A stretch of DNA of 9,259 nt from Bacteroidia bacterium (GTDB lineage: Bacteria; Bacteroidota; Bacteroidia; Cytophagales; Cyclobacteriaceae), in assembly GCA_012031955.1 (NCBI GenBank), contig JAAURZ010000055.1, forward strand, positions 1-9,259, in the 5' to 3' direction. The notes under the pieces are model-generated. The model was not told where the DNA came from, ran no database searches, and saw only the letters and a list, made by a program, of their open reading frames with translations. Shown here one piece after another: positions 1 to 9,259 of the stretch (position 1 is its first letter; each line of letters starts with the position of its first letter). A program made the position numbers and the translations under genes.

Positions 1-1469
<1,469 letters not shown>

Positions 1470-1483
1470 TTAACTTGAGGGGG

Positions 1484-1491
1484 CAAAGGTA
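1484..1491 (-). promoter_or_regulatory. Bacteroidota -7 promoter box upstream of gltX
   Basis: Read on the minus strand the bases are TACCTTTG, an exact match to the Bacteroidota primary-sigma -7 consensus TAnnTTTG. It lies 32 bases upstream of the gltX ATG, a fitting distance for a short leader. No convincing -33 TTG is present 19-21 bases further upstream; the triplet 20 bases away is TGG. If real, gltX can be transcribed independently of ridA and the membrane-protein gene. Confidence 0.5.
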
Positions 1492-1514
1492 GAAATCCTG
1501 GCCATTTTATACCA

Positions 1515-1985
1515 TCACGAGAGCAGGCGCGTAAGGGCTTCTGAGGTTTTTCTTTGTTGAATTTTGAAGTTGGCCCACGAAACCCACAGGATAAGCAGCG
1601 CGCTACCCAGGCCGAAAAGCAAGTAGGAATAGTGCTGTGTGAAATGGCCGATACCGGTGCCGATGCTTATGCTGAAAACAGTCCAGAACACGAGGTACAC
1701 TTGCGTCGTTGGAAAGAGGCGGTACCGCATGAAGACAATGCATCCGGCGGTGGTGCGCTCAATTTTGCCCGTGAGCAGGGGTACGAAACTGTTGGGGCGC
1801 TGAAGTGAAATGGACACGCTGAATTCGTTGGCCTTTACCCACCCGGTAAAAGGCGCCTCCGGATTGTCTGTTTCTTTCACCGACCGTGCCGATGGGCGTG
1901 TGGCGCCGGCAAGACGCGAAAGCGTTTCCTCCCAGGGCAGCGCCACTACCAATGTCTGGCGCGCAGATGGTAGAAGCGTAATCAC
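1515..1985 (-). CDS. Small membrane protein of unknown function, two predicted TM helices
   Basis: A 156-residue protein that I cannot assign to a named function. Residues 1-85 look soluble and contain LPWEETLSRL and PNSFVPLLTGKIE, a pattern I associate with uncharacterised Bacteroidota proteins. Two hydrophobic segments follow, at about 91-113 and 120-140, separated by a short loop (HFTQHYS). The C-terminus is basic and polar (KIQQRKTSEALTRLLS), which fits a cytoplasmic tail. The start is GTG at 1983-1985, overlapping the ridA stop TGA by three bases (GTGA), so translation is probably coupled to ridA. The gene ends 63 bases before the gltX start. The reading frame is unbroken. It could instead be a membrane anchor or sensor; nothing catalytic is visible. 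Confidence 0.7.
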   Translation of the reverse strand: MITLLPSARQTLVVALPWEETLSRLAGATRPSARSVKETDNPEAPFTGWVKANEFSVSISLQRPNSFVPLLTGKIERTTAGCIVFMRYRLFPTTQVYLVFWTVFSISIGTGIGHFTQHYSYLLFGLGSALLILWVSWANFKIQQRKTSEALTRLLS

Positions 1986-2362
1986 CTCACGGCAATGCAG
2001 GAAATTTCCACTTGCACATCTTTGGGGAGACGGCTTACCTCTACGGTTTCGCGCGCCGGTGGTTGCTGCTTGAAGTAGCTGCCGTATATTTCATTTACCC
2101 GGGGGAAATCATTCATGCTCTTCAGGAAGATGGAGCACTTTACCACATGGGAGAAATCCATGCCGGCTTCCGCCAAAATGGCTTCCAGGTTTTTCATCAC
2201 CTGGCGTGTTTCATCTTCTACCCCGGTTGTGACAAGGGATCCATTGGCCGGATCGATGGCGATCTGGCCAGACACGAACAGCATGTTGCCCGCCTGAATG
2301 GCCTGACTGTATGGCCCGATCGGTTCGGGTGCCTGCCTGCTGTATAAAACTGTTTTCGACAT
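1982..2362 (-). CDS. ridA: RidA family reactive intermediate (enamine/imine) deaminase
   Basis: A 126-residue protein of the YjgF/YER057c/UK114 (RidA) family, normally a cytoplasmic trimer that hydrolyses reactive enamine/imine intermediates formed by PLP enzymes such as threonine dehydratase. The sequence is collinear with the family: APEPIGPYSQA near residues 11-21, LFVSGQIAIDP at 28-38, then the signature ARETVEV with the substrate carboxylate-binding arginine at residue 104, and VEIS at 118-121. The start is the ATG at 2360-2362, where RidA homology begins; the frame is open further upstream but that part resembles nothing. The length is normal and the frame intact. It is the first gene of a minus-strand run ridA / membrane protein / gltX. 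Family membership is near certain; the exact substrate is not. Confidence 0.95.
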   Translation of the reverse strand: MSKTVLYSRQAPEPIGPYSQAIQAGNMLFVSGQIAIDPANGSLVTTGVEDETRQVMKNLEAILAEAGMDFSHVVKCSIFLKSMNDFPRVNEIYGSYFKQQPPARETVEVSRLPKDVQVEISCIAVR

Positions 2363-2390
2363 ACGATTATTTTTTAGGATTTTTCCATCC

Positions 2391-2398
2391 CAAATATC
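2391..2398 (-). promoter_or_regulatory. Possible -7 box for ridA
   Basis: The minus strand reads GATATTTG, seven of eight against TAnnTTTG (first base differs), 28 bases upstream of the ridA ATG in the 64-base divergent gap between ridA and the plus-strand dehydrogenase-like gene. The -33 position has TTC, not TTG. I found no comparable box for the plus-strand gene, so this is a weak call made on position. Confidence 0.25.
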
Positions 2399-2426
2399 CA
2401 TATTCGTCCATTGAAAACGAACCGTC

Positions 2427-3095
2427 ATGAACATTTTGGTTATCGGTGAGCAGGAGAATCTTGCTGAATGCAAGGACAAGTTCGGGCATCAGTCGCACAA
2501 GTACTCGTGTGTGAGTGAGCACCGCGAGGCGGAAAAGTTTCTGATGGGAAACGACCTGATACTCGACTTCATCCTCGACGAAGAGCCGGACCAATTCGAG
2601 GCGTATATTTCAAAACCTGTAACGGCATTAATTAATACTTGCAAGATCAGCCTGAGCGAACTGGTGGCTATGGCCGATCACAAAGTAGCTTGCACGTTGT
2701 TTGGCTTCACCGGCCTGCCGACTTTCCTGAACCGGAGTGTTCTTGAAACGTCCGTATGGAGCAACGAGGACAAGCCTAAACTGAAAGACCTGTGCGACAA
2801 ATTAAACACACCTTACCTTGTTGTTGACGATCGTGTAGGTATGATGACGCCACGGGTAATATGCATGATCATTAATGAAGCGTACTACACGGTGCAGGAG
2901 GGTACAGCCACACGCGACGACATCGACAGCGCGATGAAACTGGGTACCAGTTATCCGCATGGGCCGTTTGAATGGTGCAGCCTTATCGGTGTGAAGCACG
3001 TGTTCGAAGTGCTGGAGGCGCTCCACCACGACACCCGCGACGAGCGTTATAAAATCTGCCCCCTGTTAAAGAAGGAATACCTTAAGGCGATGTGA
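2427..3095 (+). CDS. Degenerate 3-hydroxyacyl-CoA dehydrogenase-like protein
   Basis: A 222-residue protein. Residues 136-205 match the 3-hydroxyacyl-CoA dehydrogenase C-terminal domain (PF00725) well: MIINEAYYTVQEG, ATRDDIDSAMKLG, PHGPFEW and VFEVLEAL follow the family order. The N-terminal part resembles a shortened Rossmann fold (NILVIG) but lacks a GxGxxG NAD-binding loop. Aligning residues 93-108 with the family G-x-H-F-F-N-P...LVEV segment puts Thr95 where the catalytic His should be, while the partner Glu (Glu107) is kept. In the G-F-x-x-N-R motif the Asn is Pro142, although Arg143 is retained. I infer loss of NAD-dependent dehydrogenase activity, perhaps with acyl-CoA binding kept. 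The frame is intact from ATG to TGA. It stands alone on its strand, so context gives no pathway. The fold call is good; the function is unknown. Confidence 0.8.
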   Translation: MNILVIGEQENLAECKDKFGHQSHKYSCVSEHREAEKFLMGNDLILDFILDEEPDQFEAYISKPVTALINTCKISLSELVAMADHKVACTLFGFTGLPTFLNRSVLETSVWSNEDKPKLKDLCDKLNTPYLVVDDRVGMMTPRVICMIINEAYYTVQEGTATRDDIDSAMKLGTSYPHGPFEWCSLIGVKHVFEVLEALHHDTRDERYKICPLLKKEYLKAM

Positions 3096-3103
3096 CCATC
3101 GCC
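3086..3103. terminator. Stem-loop between convergent genes, possible bidirectional terminator
   Basis: A perfect 7-bp inverted repeat, GGCGATG at 3086-3092 and CATCGCC at 3097-3103, encloses the four-base loop TGAC. It contains the last codons and stop of the plus-strand dehydrogenase-like gene and ends one base before the stop codon of the convergent minus-strand gene. No T-run follows on either strand, so it is not a classic intrinsic terminator, but its position suits ending transcription or protecting mRNA 3' ends in both directions. Confidence 0.4.
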
Positions 3104-3104
3104 G

Positions 3105-3527
3105 TTACTTGCCGGCCTGCATCAAGTACTTTTTCAAACTCTCGACGTCTGAAACTTGTACCACTTCAAAGCCCTGCGCTACGGTGGCCGATTGGTTTTT
3201 GATGTTGGAGCCCGACACTTTGGCCATTATCTCGGATGGATCGAGGAATTGCGCATGGTACAGCATCCGGCCATTCAGGTGTGCGATCATGCCGGGCAGC
3301 AAGTTCTTCACAACCCATTGTTGCGACTCGATGCTGATGATGCCCATCTTCCGGATGTCGGCTACAAATTTTTGAGTGTTCAGCGATTGAAAGGCCTTTA
3401 GCACGGCCGTGTTTATTTCAACAAATTGTGCGTGGTTGGCAACCCTCCCGTTGTATTCGAGAAAAAGCGTGTCCAGCGCATCGTCAAAATAGATGTGGGC
3501 AGTTGGGGTCTTATAAAATTCTTTCAC
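3105..3527 (-). CDS. Uncharacterised small soluble protein, possibly SpoIIAA/STAS-like
   Basis: A 140-residue protein with no signal peptide or membrane segment. It starts at GTG (3525-3527), with an in-frame TAA two codons upstream, so no earlier start is possible. The opening AHIYFDDALDTLFLEYNGR looks like two beta strands. Then come a helical stretch (FVEINTAVLKAFQSL), a strand with FVADIRKMGIIS, and QQWVVKNLLPGMI. This alternation of strand and helix, with an acidic residue before a K-x-G-I-I-S turn, resembles SpoIIAA/STAS-like proteins, but that is a fold impression and I see no diagnostic phosphorylation site. It converges with the dehydrogenase-like gene, nine bases away, and is separated from the glmS stop by 92 bases containing a stem-loop. 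The frame is intact. Confidence 0.6.
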   Translation of the reverse strand: MKEFYKTPTAHIYFDDALDTLFLEYNGRVANHAQFVEINTAVLKAFQSLNTQKFVADIRKMGIISIESQQWVVKNLLPGMIAHLNGRMLYHAQFLDPSEIMAKVSGSNIKNQSATVAQGFEVVQVSDVESLKKYLMQAGK

Positions 3528-3577
3528 TGGTTAAATAGTTGATTTATGATCGCCACAGGGAATTGCGCCCGTAACAT

Positions 3578-3594
3578 CTTGCCGATTCGGCAGG
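3578..3594. terminator. Stem-loop downstream of glmS
   Basis: CTTGCCG at 3578-3584 pairs with CGGCAGG at 3588-3594 (seven pairs, one of them T-G) around the loop ATT. It lies 26 bases past the glmS stop on the minus strand and upstream of the small gene starting at 3527. There is no T-run after it, so rho-independent termination is unproven. It may mark the end of the glgA-like/DUF4270/glmS transcript. Confidence 0.35.
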
Positions 3595-3619
3595 ATTCTT
3601 ACATGAAGATTCCATGCCA

Positions 3620-5454
<1,835 letters not shown>

Positions 5455-5464
5455 CGGAAGAAAT

Positions 5465-6890
5465 TTATTGAGTTGAAGTTGTAGGACGCGTGTAGTATAT
5501 CTTGAGCTTCACGTTGTTCTTGTTAAAGATTGTTCGGTTAACGGAAGCAGATGCAGCCGGGGAGTTGGGATACAGCCCCAGGTAACGAAGATGCGTGTCT
5601 GAATTCTTTGAATGAACATCGACTGGAGGAAGAGTGTAAGGTAAGCCGAATATCTGTCTCTGTCGCTGTTATAAAGCGCAAGCGCCCGTGCATCAGATGT
5701 TCCAAGGTCTCCCCGAACATAGATGTATGGATCTGGCGGTGTTGTTGCCGGGTTGGCATATACATACAGGCCATTGAGTGCGTCGACGTTGGACGTATCT
5801 GCAAACAGTCTTTGCGTATTGAGGATGGGCCGCAGTGAGAATGACGTGATGACTGGCGTGGCATCGGGCGATTGCACGTCGCTGATCACCAGTTCAGCAG
5901 AGTTGACAATGATGTTGTCGAGTGTGTCGGCGAATTCGTAAAACTTCTCCAGATCAAGGCGTGGTATCACCGGCGAGCCACTTTGCACATAGCGCTCGTC
6001 AGTCGGCAGCACGAAGGGCTCATTCTTGTTGACGAGCCCGGCGAGATTGGTGCCGCCTCTTTCTGTTGCGATGTTGTTGAACCCATGCGTTGTGAAGTAG
6101 AAATCGCGCGTAAGCGTATCCTTATTTACACCGCCCTCTTCTGTGTGATAGTGAAGGGTGATCTTTGAGAACGAAGTTGCCAGACTGTAGCCTACCACCG
6201 CCTGGCTTTCCGTGGGCACCAGGGCAAAACCCTTGAGCTTGCCCCTGAAAACATTGCGTTTGCTCAATGCAGAATCGGGGTCGTTAAATGCGACATCGAA
6301 CAGCTCAGTACCAAATGCATCGTCGAGGCGCGCGCGGCAAAGATGGTGTCGCGCTGGCTGGCAGAGATAGACAGTTGCTTGCGCAGGCTGTCGTAATCCA
6401 AACTTAAAGAAGCTTCGCCAATGGAAGCGGCATTGTACTCGCTCTGGGAGTAAAAGAAATATCGATTGCTGTTGAAGTAGGTCAGTGTATCCTTCAACCT
6501 GTGGATTGTGAATTTCTCGACACCATCGCCTGTAGCACCGTAGCTGTAGAAGTTGGTGTGAAGCTGCAGCACCACTGAATCGTACTTGGAGAGCTCGCTT
6601 ATTTTACTGGTAAATGATGGCTGGAACTCCAGATAGTTTGTGCTCGACACCTGGCCGAAATCGGGGTCGGTATAGAAACCGATTAATGACGGCGTCGCAC
6701 CAAACCCGTTGTCCGTAATAACAGAATCGGGAATAAACACGTCTGATTCCACCGGAATCTCGACGTAAGTGACTTTGAATTTCTTATTTGGATTTTTGTA
6801 CCCTAGGAGACTGGAATCTTCTTCACAAGAGAAAAAAAATAGGACAGTTGCCAAACACAACTGTCCCACTCGCTTAACCCACAAGTTCAT
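5465..6890 (-). CDS. DUF4270 family lipoprotein, two apparent frameshifts
   Basis: A probable outer-membrane lipoprotein of unknown function, typical of Bacteroidota. Starting at ATG 6888-6890, the protein begins with a basic N-terminus, a hydrophobic stretch and VLFFFSC, giving a lipobox with Cys22. The acidic residues after it (EEDSS) could act as a surface-export signal. The body is rich in strands. One break lies at about 6328-6337 in a GC-dinucleotide run: the sequence passes from DTIFAAR to LDDAFGTELFDVAFNDPDSAL in another frame. A second lies near 5587, where one missing base restores YLGLYPNSPAAS and the closing NNVKLKIYYTRP before TAA at 5465-5467. Corrected length is about 474 residues. 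The start overlaps the glgA-like gene by 17 bases and the end is 10 bases before glmS, so it belongs to that operon. The family call rests on the C-terminal pattern and on context. Confidence 0.85.
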
Positions 6891-7679
6891 TATACAAATT
6901 GAAGTATGATTCGGTGTAGTTTTCGTCCTGATCAATTGTTTCTAACTTCTTCTCTTTGATTTTCTTGAACAAGCCTTCGAGTTTTTTAGTCTCGCCGGCT
7001 ACGCTCACGGCATCGGAGAATTCGACGCCCAACTTGATGAATCCTTCAAAGTCTGCAGACTTGAGATGACCGAGCATGTTGTCTTCGATGTCGATCATTT
7101 TTACTTTGTCCATCAGATCGCCTTTGAATTTATGGTTGAAACTGTTGTCGTAAATGGTGAATACGGTTTTTCGTATTCTTGAACAACGGATCGTTTTTTG
7201 TACGTGGTTTTCAGGTACAGAGGAATGAAGCTGGTAATCCAGTCATTGCAATGCACAATGTCAGGAGCCCATCCGAGCTTGCGCACGGTTTCAATTACAC
7301 CCTTACAGAAGAATATGGCGCGCTCGTCGTTGTCTTCGTAAAAACGATTTTCCTTATCGTGAAATACAGACTTCCTGTGGAAGTAGTCTTCGTTGTCGAT
7401 AAAGTACACCTGCAGCTTAGCGTTTGGAATAGACGCTACTTTGATAATCAACGGCTTCTCCTCATCACCTACCGCAATATTAATCCCTGAGAGCCGTACC
7501 ACCTCATGAAGCCTGTTCTTTCGCTCATTGATGATCCCGAAACGGGGCACCAAAATCCTGATCTCCATACCCTTCTCCTGCATTGCCTGAGGGAGTTTTC
7601 TTACGAAATCTGCCACCTCAGAAGTCTGGAGAAAGGGATTGATCTCACTGGCTACATAAAGGACTCGAAGTTTTGACAT
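6874..7679 (-). CDS. GT5 N-terminal-domain protein (glycogen/starch synthase-like), two homopolymer frameshifts
   Basis: Starts at ATG 7677-7679 with LRVLYVASEINPF, the opening of a GT5 glycogen/starch synthase catalytic domain (PF08323). Other family landmarks follow: GMEIRILVPRFG, VYFIDNEDYF and DIVHCNDW (142-147). Two extra bases in homopolymers, at 7194-7199 and 7167-7171 (T-runs on the plus strand), break the frame. Removing one from each yields YKNDPLFKNTKTVFTIYDNSF and joins smoothly to GDLMDKVKMIDIEDNM and the stop at 6874. The corrected protein has 267 residues, about half of a full synthase; the second GT-B domain is absent because DUF4270 begins within its last codons. The KTGGL nucleotide-sugar motif is QTSEV (18-22). 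I therefore doubt ADP-glucose glucosyltransferase activity. I recall such short versions beside panC in other Bacteroidota. It heads the operon with DUF4270 and glmS. Confidence 0.85.
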
Positions 7680-7716
7680 ATGATTGAATTTTTAAGTAGA
7701 ACGGAAATAAGAGCCA

Positions 7717-7747
7717 CAAAAGTACAAAAAAATAGGCCCCCATTCAA
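7717..7747 (-). promoter_or_regulatory. Bacteroidota promoter for the glgA-like/DUF4270/glmS operon
   Basis: On the minus strand TTG (7745-7747) is followed after 20 bases by TACTTTTG (7717-7724), an exact TAnnTTTG -7 box. Both elements and the spacing fit the Bacteroidota primary-sigma promoter. It lies 37 bases upstream of the glgA-like start codon. It is the best promoter in the window. Confidence 0.65.
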
Positions 7748-7767
7748 CTTCTTTTCAGTTTTCCCTA

Positions 7768-7775
7768 TATCTTTG
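7768..7775 (+). promoter_or_regulatory. Bacteroidota -7 box for panC
   Basis: TATCTTTG matches TAnnTTTG exactly and ends 24 bases before the panC ATG. No TTG occurs at the expected -33 position, so the upstream element is missing or diverged. The leader would be short and has no purine-rich Shine-Dalgarno sequence, as is common in Bacteroidota. Confidence 0.55.
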
Positions 7776-7799
7776 CGACCCTTTGTCGGATGGCCTAAA

Positions 7800-8652
7800 A
7801 TGAAGATTTTCAGCCAAATAGCCCCGTTAAGAGCCTTTTTAAAGGGCCATCGGCAGCACGATTCCACCATTGGTTTGGTACCTACTATGGGTGCACTCCA
7901 TGTCGGCCATAGATCCTTGCTCGAAGTATCGAAAAAAGAAAATAAGATTACGGTTTGCTCCATCTTCGTGAACCCCGCGCAGTTTAATAATCCAAACGAC
8001 CTGGCGCTTTACCCGCGCACCCTTGATAAAGACACTGCCTTGCTCGAGAACGTTGGATGCGATGTGCTTTTTGTGCCTGCGGTGGAAGAAATGTACCCCG
8101 AAAAGCCTGCTATGAAGTTTGACTTCGGCGCCCTCGACAAGGTGATGGAGGGACAATTTCGCCCTGGACATTTTTAGTGGCGTAGCACTGGTGGTAGGCA
8201 AACTGTTTAATATCGTTCAACCCAACGTTGCCTATTTCGGCCAGAAGGACTGGCAGCAGTTTGCCATAATCCGACGCCTTGGCGAACAAATGAATTTCGA
8301 CCTGCGGTTGCGCGCGGTGCCTACGCTACGCGAACCCGACGGGCTGGCCCTCTCGTCGCGCAACCTGCGCCTCAACGAAGAGGAACGGAGGCAGGCCGTT
8401 GTATTTTATGAATCGCTGCGCCGCGCGCAGCAATCTCTTCGCGAGGGTCTAACCCTGCAGGCTGTGAAAGAGGCTGTGGCACAAGAGATGGCGAAACGGC
8501 CACTGGTGAAGCTCGAATACTTTGAGCTCGCCGACAGCGAAAACTTAAATATTCTCAATCGCGTTGATGAGGGGAATCGGCCCATTCTCTGCGTGGCAGG
8601 TTATGTGGGAGACGTGCGGTTGATTGATAATATGTTTTTAGATTTGTCTTGA
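7800..8652 (+). CDS. panC: Pantothenate synthetase, one apparent homopolymer frameshift
   Basis: Joins pantoate and beta-alanine with ATP to make pantothenate, the precursor of CoA. The ATG at 7800 begins the family sequence; the frame is open further upstream but overlaps the promoter. Visible motifs are the HxGH-type nucleotide-binding [10 protein letters not shown] (28-37), SIFVNPAQF (54-62), EGQFRPGHF (117-125), then [12 protein letters not shown] and LSSRN, the counterpart of KMSKS. The frame breaks in a run of five T at 8171-8175; with four T, GHF continues as [17 protein letters not shown]. The corrected length is 283 residues, normal for the family. panD, which makes its beta-alanine substrate, begins eight bases after the stop, so the two are almost certainly one transcript. 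The gene is divergent from the glgA-like operon. I infer a functional gene with one base-call error. Confidence 0.96.
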
Positions 8653-8660
8653 ATTTGGAC

Positions 8661-9011
8661 ATGCGTATAGAAGTACTCAAATCGAAAATTCACCGCGTGA
8701 AGATCACGCAAGCCGAGTTGCACTACGTGGGAAGCATCGCCATTGATGAGGATCTCATGGATGCGGCCAATATTATCGAAGGTGAGAAGGTGCAAGTGGT
8801 GAACATTAACAACGGCGAACGTTTGGAGACCTACGTGATAAAGGGCGAACGCGGCACCGGTACGGTTTGCCTCAACGGGCCCGCAGCACGCAAGGCGCAA
8901 GTTGGCGACGTAGTCATCATCATCTCTTACGCATCAATGGAATTTGAGGAAGCCAAGAAATTCAAACCCGCGCTCATCTTCCCCACGCCCGATAACAAAC
9001 TCTCCAACTAA
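8661..9011 (+). CDS. panD: Aspartate 1-decarboxylase (pyruvoyl-dependent)
   Basis: Decarboxylates L-aspartate to beta-alanine, the substrate of PanC. The 116-residue protein matches the family over its whole length: [20 protein letters not shown] at the N-terminus, then YVGS, where self-cleavage between Gly24 and Ser25 makes the pyruvoyl cofactor from Ser25. [10 protein letters not shown] and [19 protein letters not shown] follow. I chose the ATG at 8661 because it gives the family's usual N-terminus and puts the cleavage pair at 24/25; a TTG at 8649 would add four residues and overlap panC. The frame is intact. Some PanD proteins need the maturation factor PanZ, for which there is no evidence here. 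The downstream membrane-protein gene starts eight bases after the stop. Confidence 0.97.
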   Translation: MRIEVLKSKIHRVKITQAELHYVGSIAIDEDLMDAANIIEGEKVQVVNINNGERLETYVIKGERGTGTVCLNGPAARKAQVGDVVIIISYASMEFEEAKKFKPALIFPTPDNKLSN

Positions 9012-9019
9012 GCCATCAC

Positions 9020-9259
9020 GTGTCGCGGAAGCTCAAGAACTTTTTGCAATACCTGCTCATTCTTGCCGCCGCCGTCTTCCTTGTTTGGTTTTCGCTCCGG
9101 GGCCTCACGGCACACGAGGGTCAAAACAAATGGGAGTATCTCACCGACACCTGGGCGCGCGCCGACAAAGGCTGGCTGATGTTGATGGCCGGCATAGCCG
9201 TGGCGAGTCACATACTGCGGGCAGTCCGCTGGTCAATGCTCATTAAGCGCCGCTGACAC
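9020..9259 (+). CDS. N-terminus of a YbhN/LPG-synthase-type integral membrane protein, cut by window edge
   Basis: Begins at GTG 9020-9022, eight bases after the panD stop, so it is probably the third gene of the panC-panD transcript. The visible 78 residues have a basic start (MSRKLKNFLQ), a first membrane helix at about 10-29 (LQYLLILAAAVFLVWFSLRG), a charged loop, and a second hydrophobic stretch at about 52-67. It then reads HILRAVRWSMLIK, which is typical of the lysylphosphatidylglycerol synthase transmembrane / UPF0104 family (PF03706). These are many-helix membrane proteins of over 300 residues. The frame closes at a TGA at 9254-9256, but the family usually continues IKPLG. Reading one frame over gives LIKPLT, so a two-base insertion (or one-base loss) near 9246-9252 is likely and the gene probably continues past the edge. 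The substrate is unknown. Confidence 0.7.

Noticed and set aside
2367..2594. Minus-strand open frame overlapping the start of the dehydrogenase-like gene and the ridA upstream region
   Set aside because: It is antisense to a real gene, has no family features, and would cover the ridA promoter region.
5455..5520. glmS ribozyme or riboswitch ahead of glmS
   Set aside because: Only 10 bases lie between DUF4270 and glmS, and the upstream bases are coding.
7160..7200. Split of the GT5-like gene into two separate proteins meeting at 7113
   Set aside because: Removing one base from each of two T-runs (plus strand) gives one continuous family-like sequence, so the ATG at 7113 is internal.
8165..8200. 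Programmed ribosomal frameshift in panC at a T-run
   Set aside because: PanC is not known to use frameshifting, the site is a plain homopolymer, and similar breaks occur in several unrelated genes nearby. Sequencing error is simpler.

Overview
The window looks like a chromosomal segment of a Bacteroidota bacterium, most likely of the Cytophagales type. Three things point there: promoter -7 boxes of the form TAnnTTTG, a DUF4270 lipoprotein gene, and the gene order panD/panC (divergent) glgA-like / DUF4270 / glmS, which I recall as a recurring Bacteroidota arrangement. Base composition is near 50% GC. The species cannot be named from this sequence.

Layout. Minus strand, 1-2362: ridA, then a two-helix membrane protein of unknown function coupled to it by a GTGA overlap, then gltX (glutamyl-tRNA synthetase), which runs off the left edge and has its own -7 box. 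Plus strand, 2427-3095: a short protein with a 3-hydroxyacyl-CoA dehydrogenase C-terminal domain but without the expected cofactor and catalytic residues. It converges on a small minus-strand gene of uncertain, possibly SpoIIAA/STAS-like, type (3105-3527); a stem-loop lies over the junction. Minus strand, 3620-7679: a compact operon reading glgA-like (N-terminal GT5 domain only), DUF4270 lipoprotein, glmS. Plus strand, 7800 to the right edge: panC, panD and the N-terminus of a probable YbhN/LPG-synthase-type membrane protein. The divergent 120-bp region between glgA-like and panC carries a clear Bacteroidota -7 box for each direction.

How the genes work together. glmS feeds UDP-GlcNAc and hence wall and LPS synthesis. 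panC and panD supply pantothenate and CoA. gltX charges tRNA-Glu, and RidA clears reactive enamines/imines. The glgA-like and DUF4270 genes sit directly upstream of glmS, so an envelope-related role is possible but unproven.

The main caution is quality. At least eight apparent single- or double-base indels interrupt conserved genes (gltX twice, glmS, DUF4270 twice, glgA-like twice, panC), with a possible ninth at the right edge. In every case the family sequence resumes at once in another frame, and several sites are homopolymers or GC-dinucleotide runs. This is most simply read as uncorrected sequencing error, so I annotate these as real genes across the breaks. I see no RNA genes, CRISPR arrays, insertion sequences or phage genes, and no stretch over 300 bases without a gene. 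I found no convincing novel multi-gene system. The most interesting items are two degenerate enzyme-like proteins, the HAD-like protein and the half-GT5 protein.
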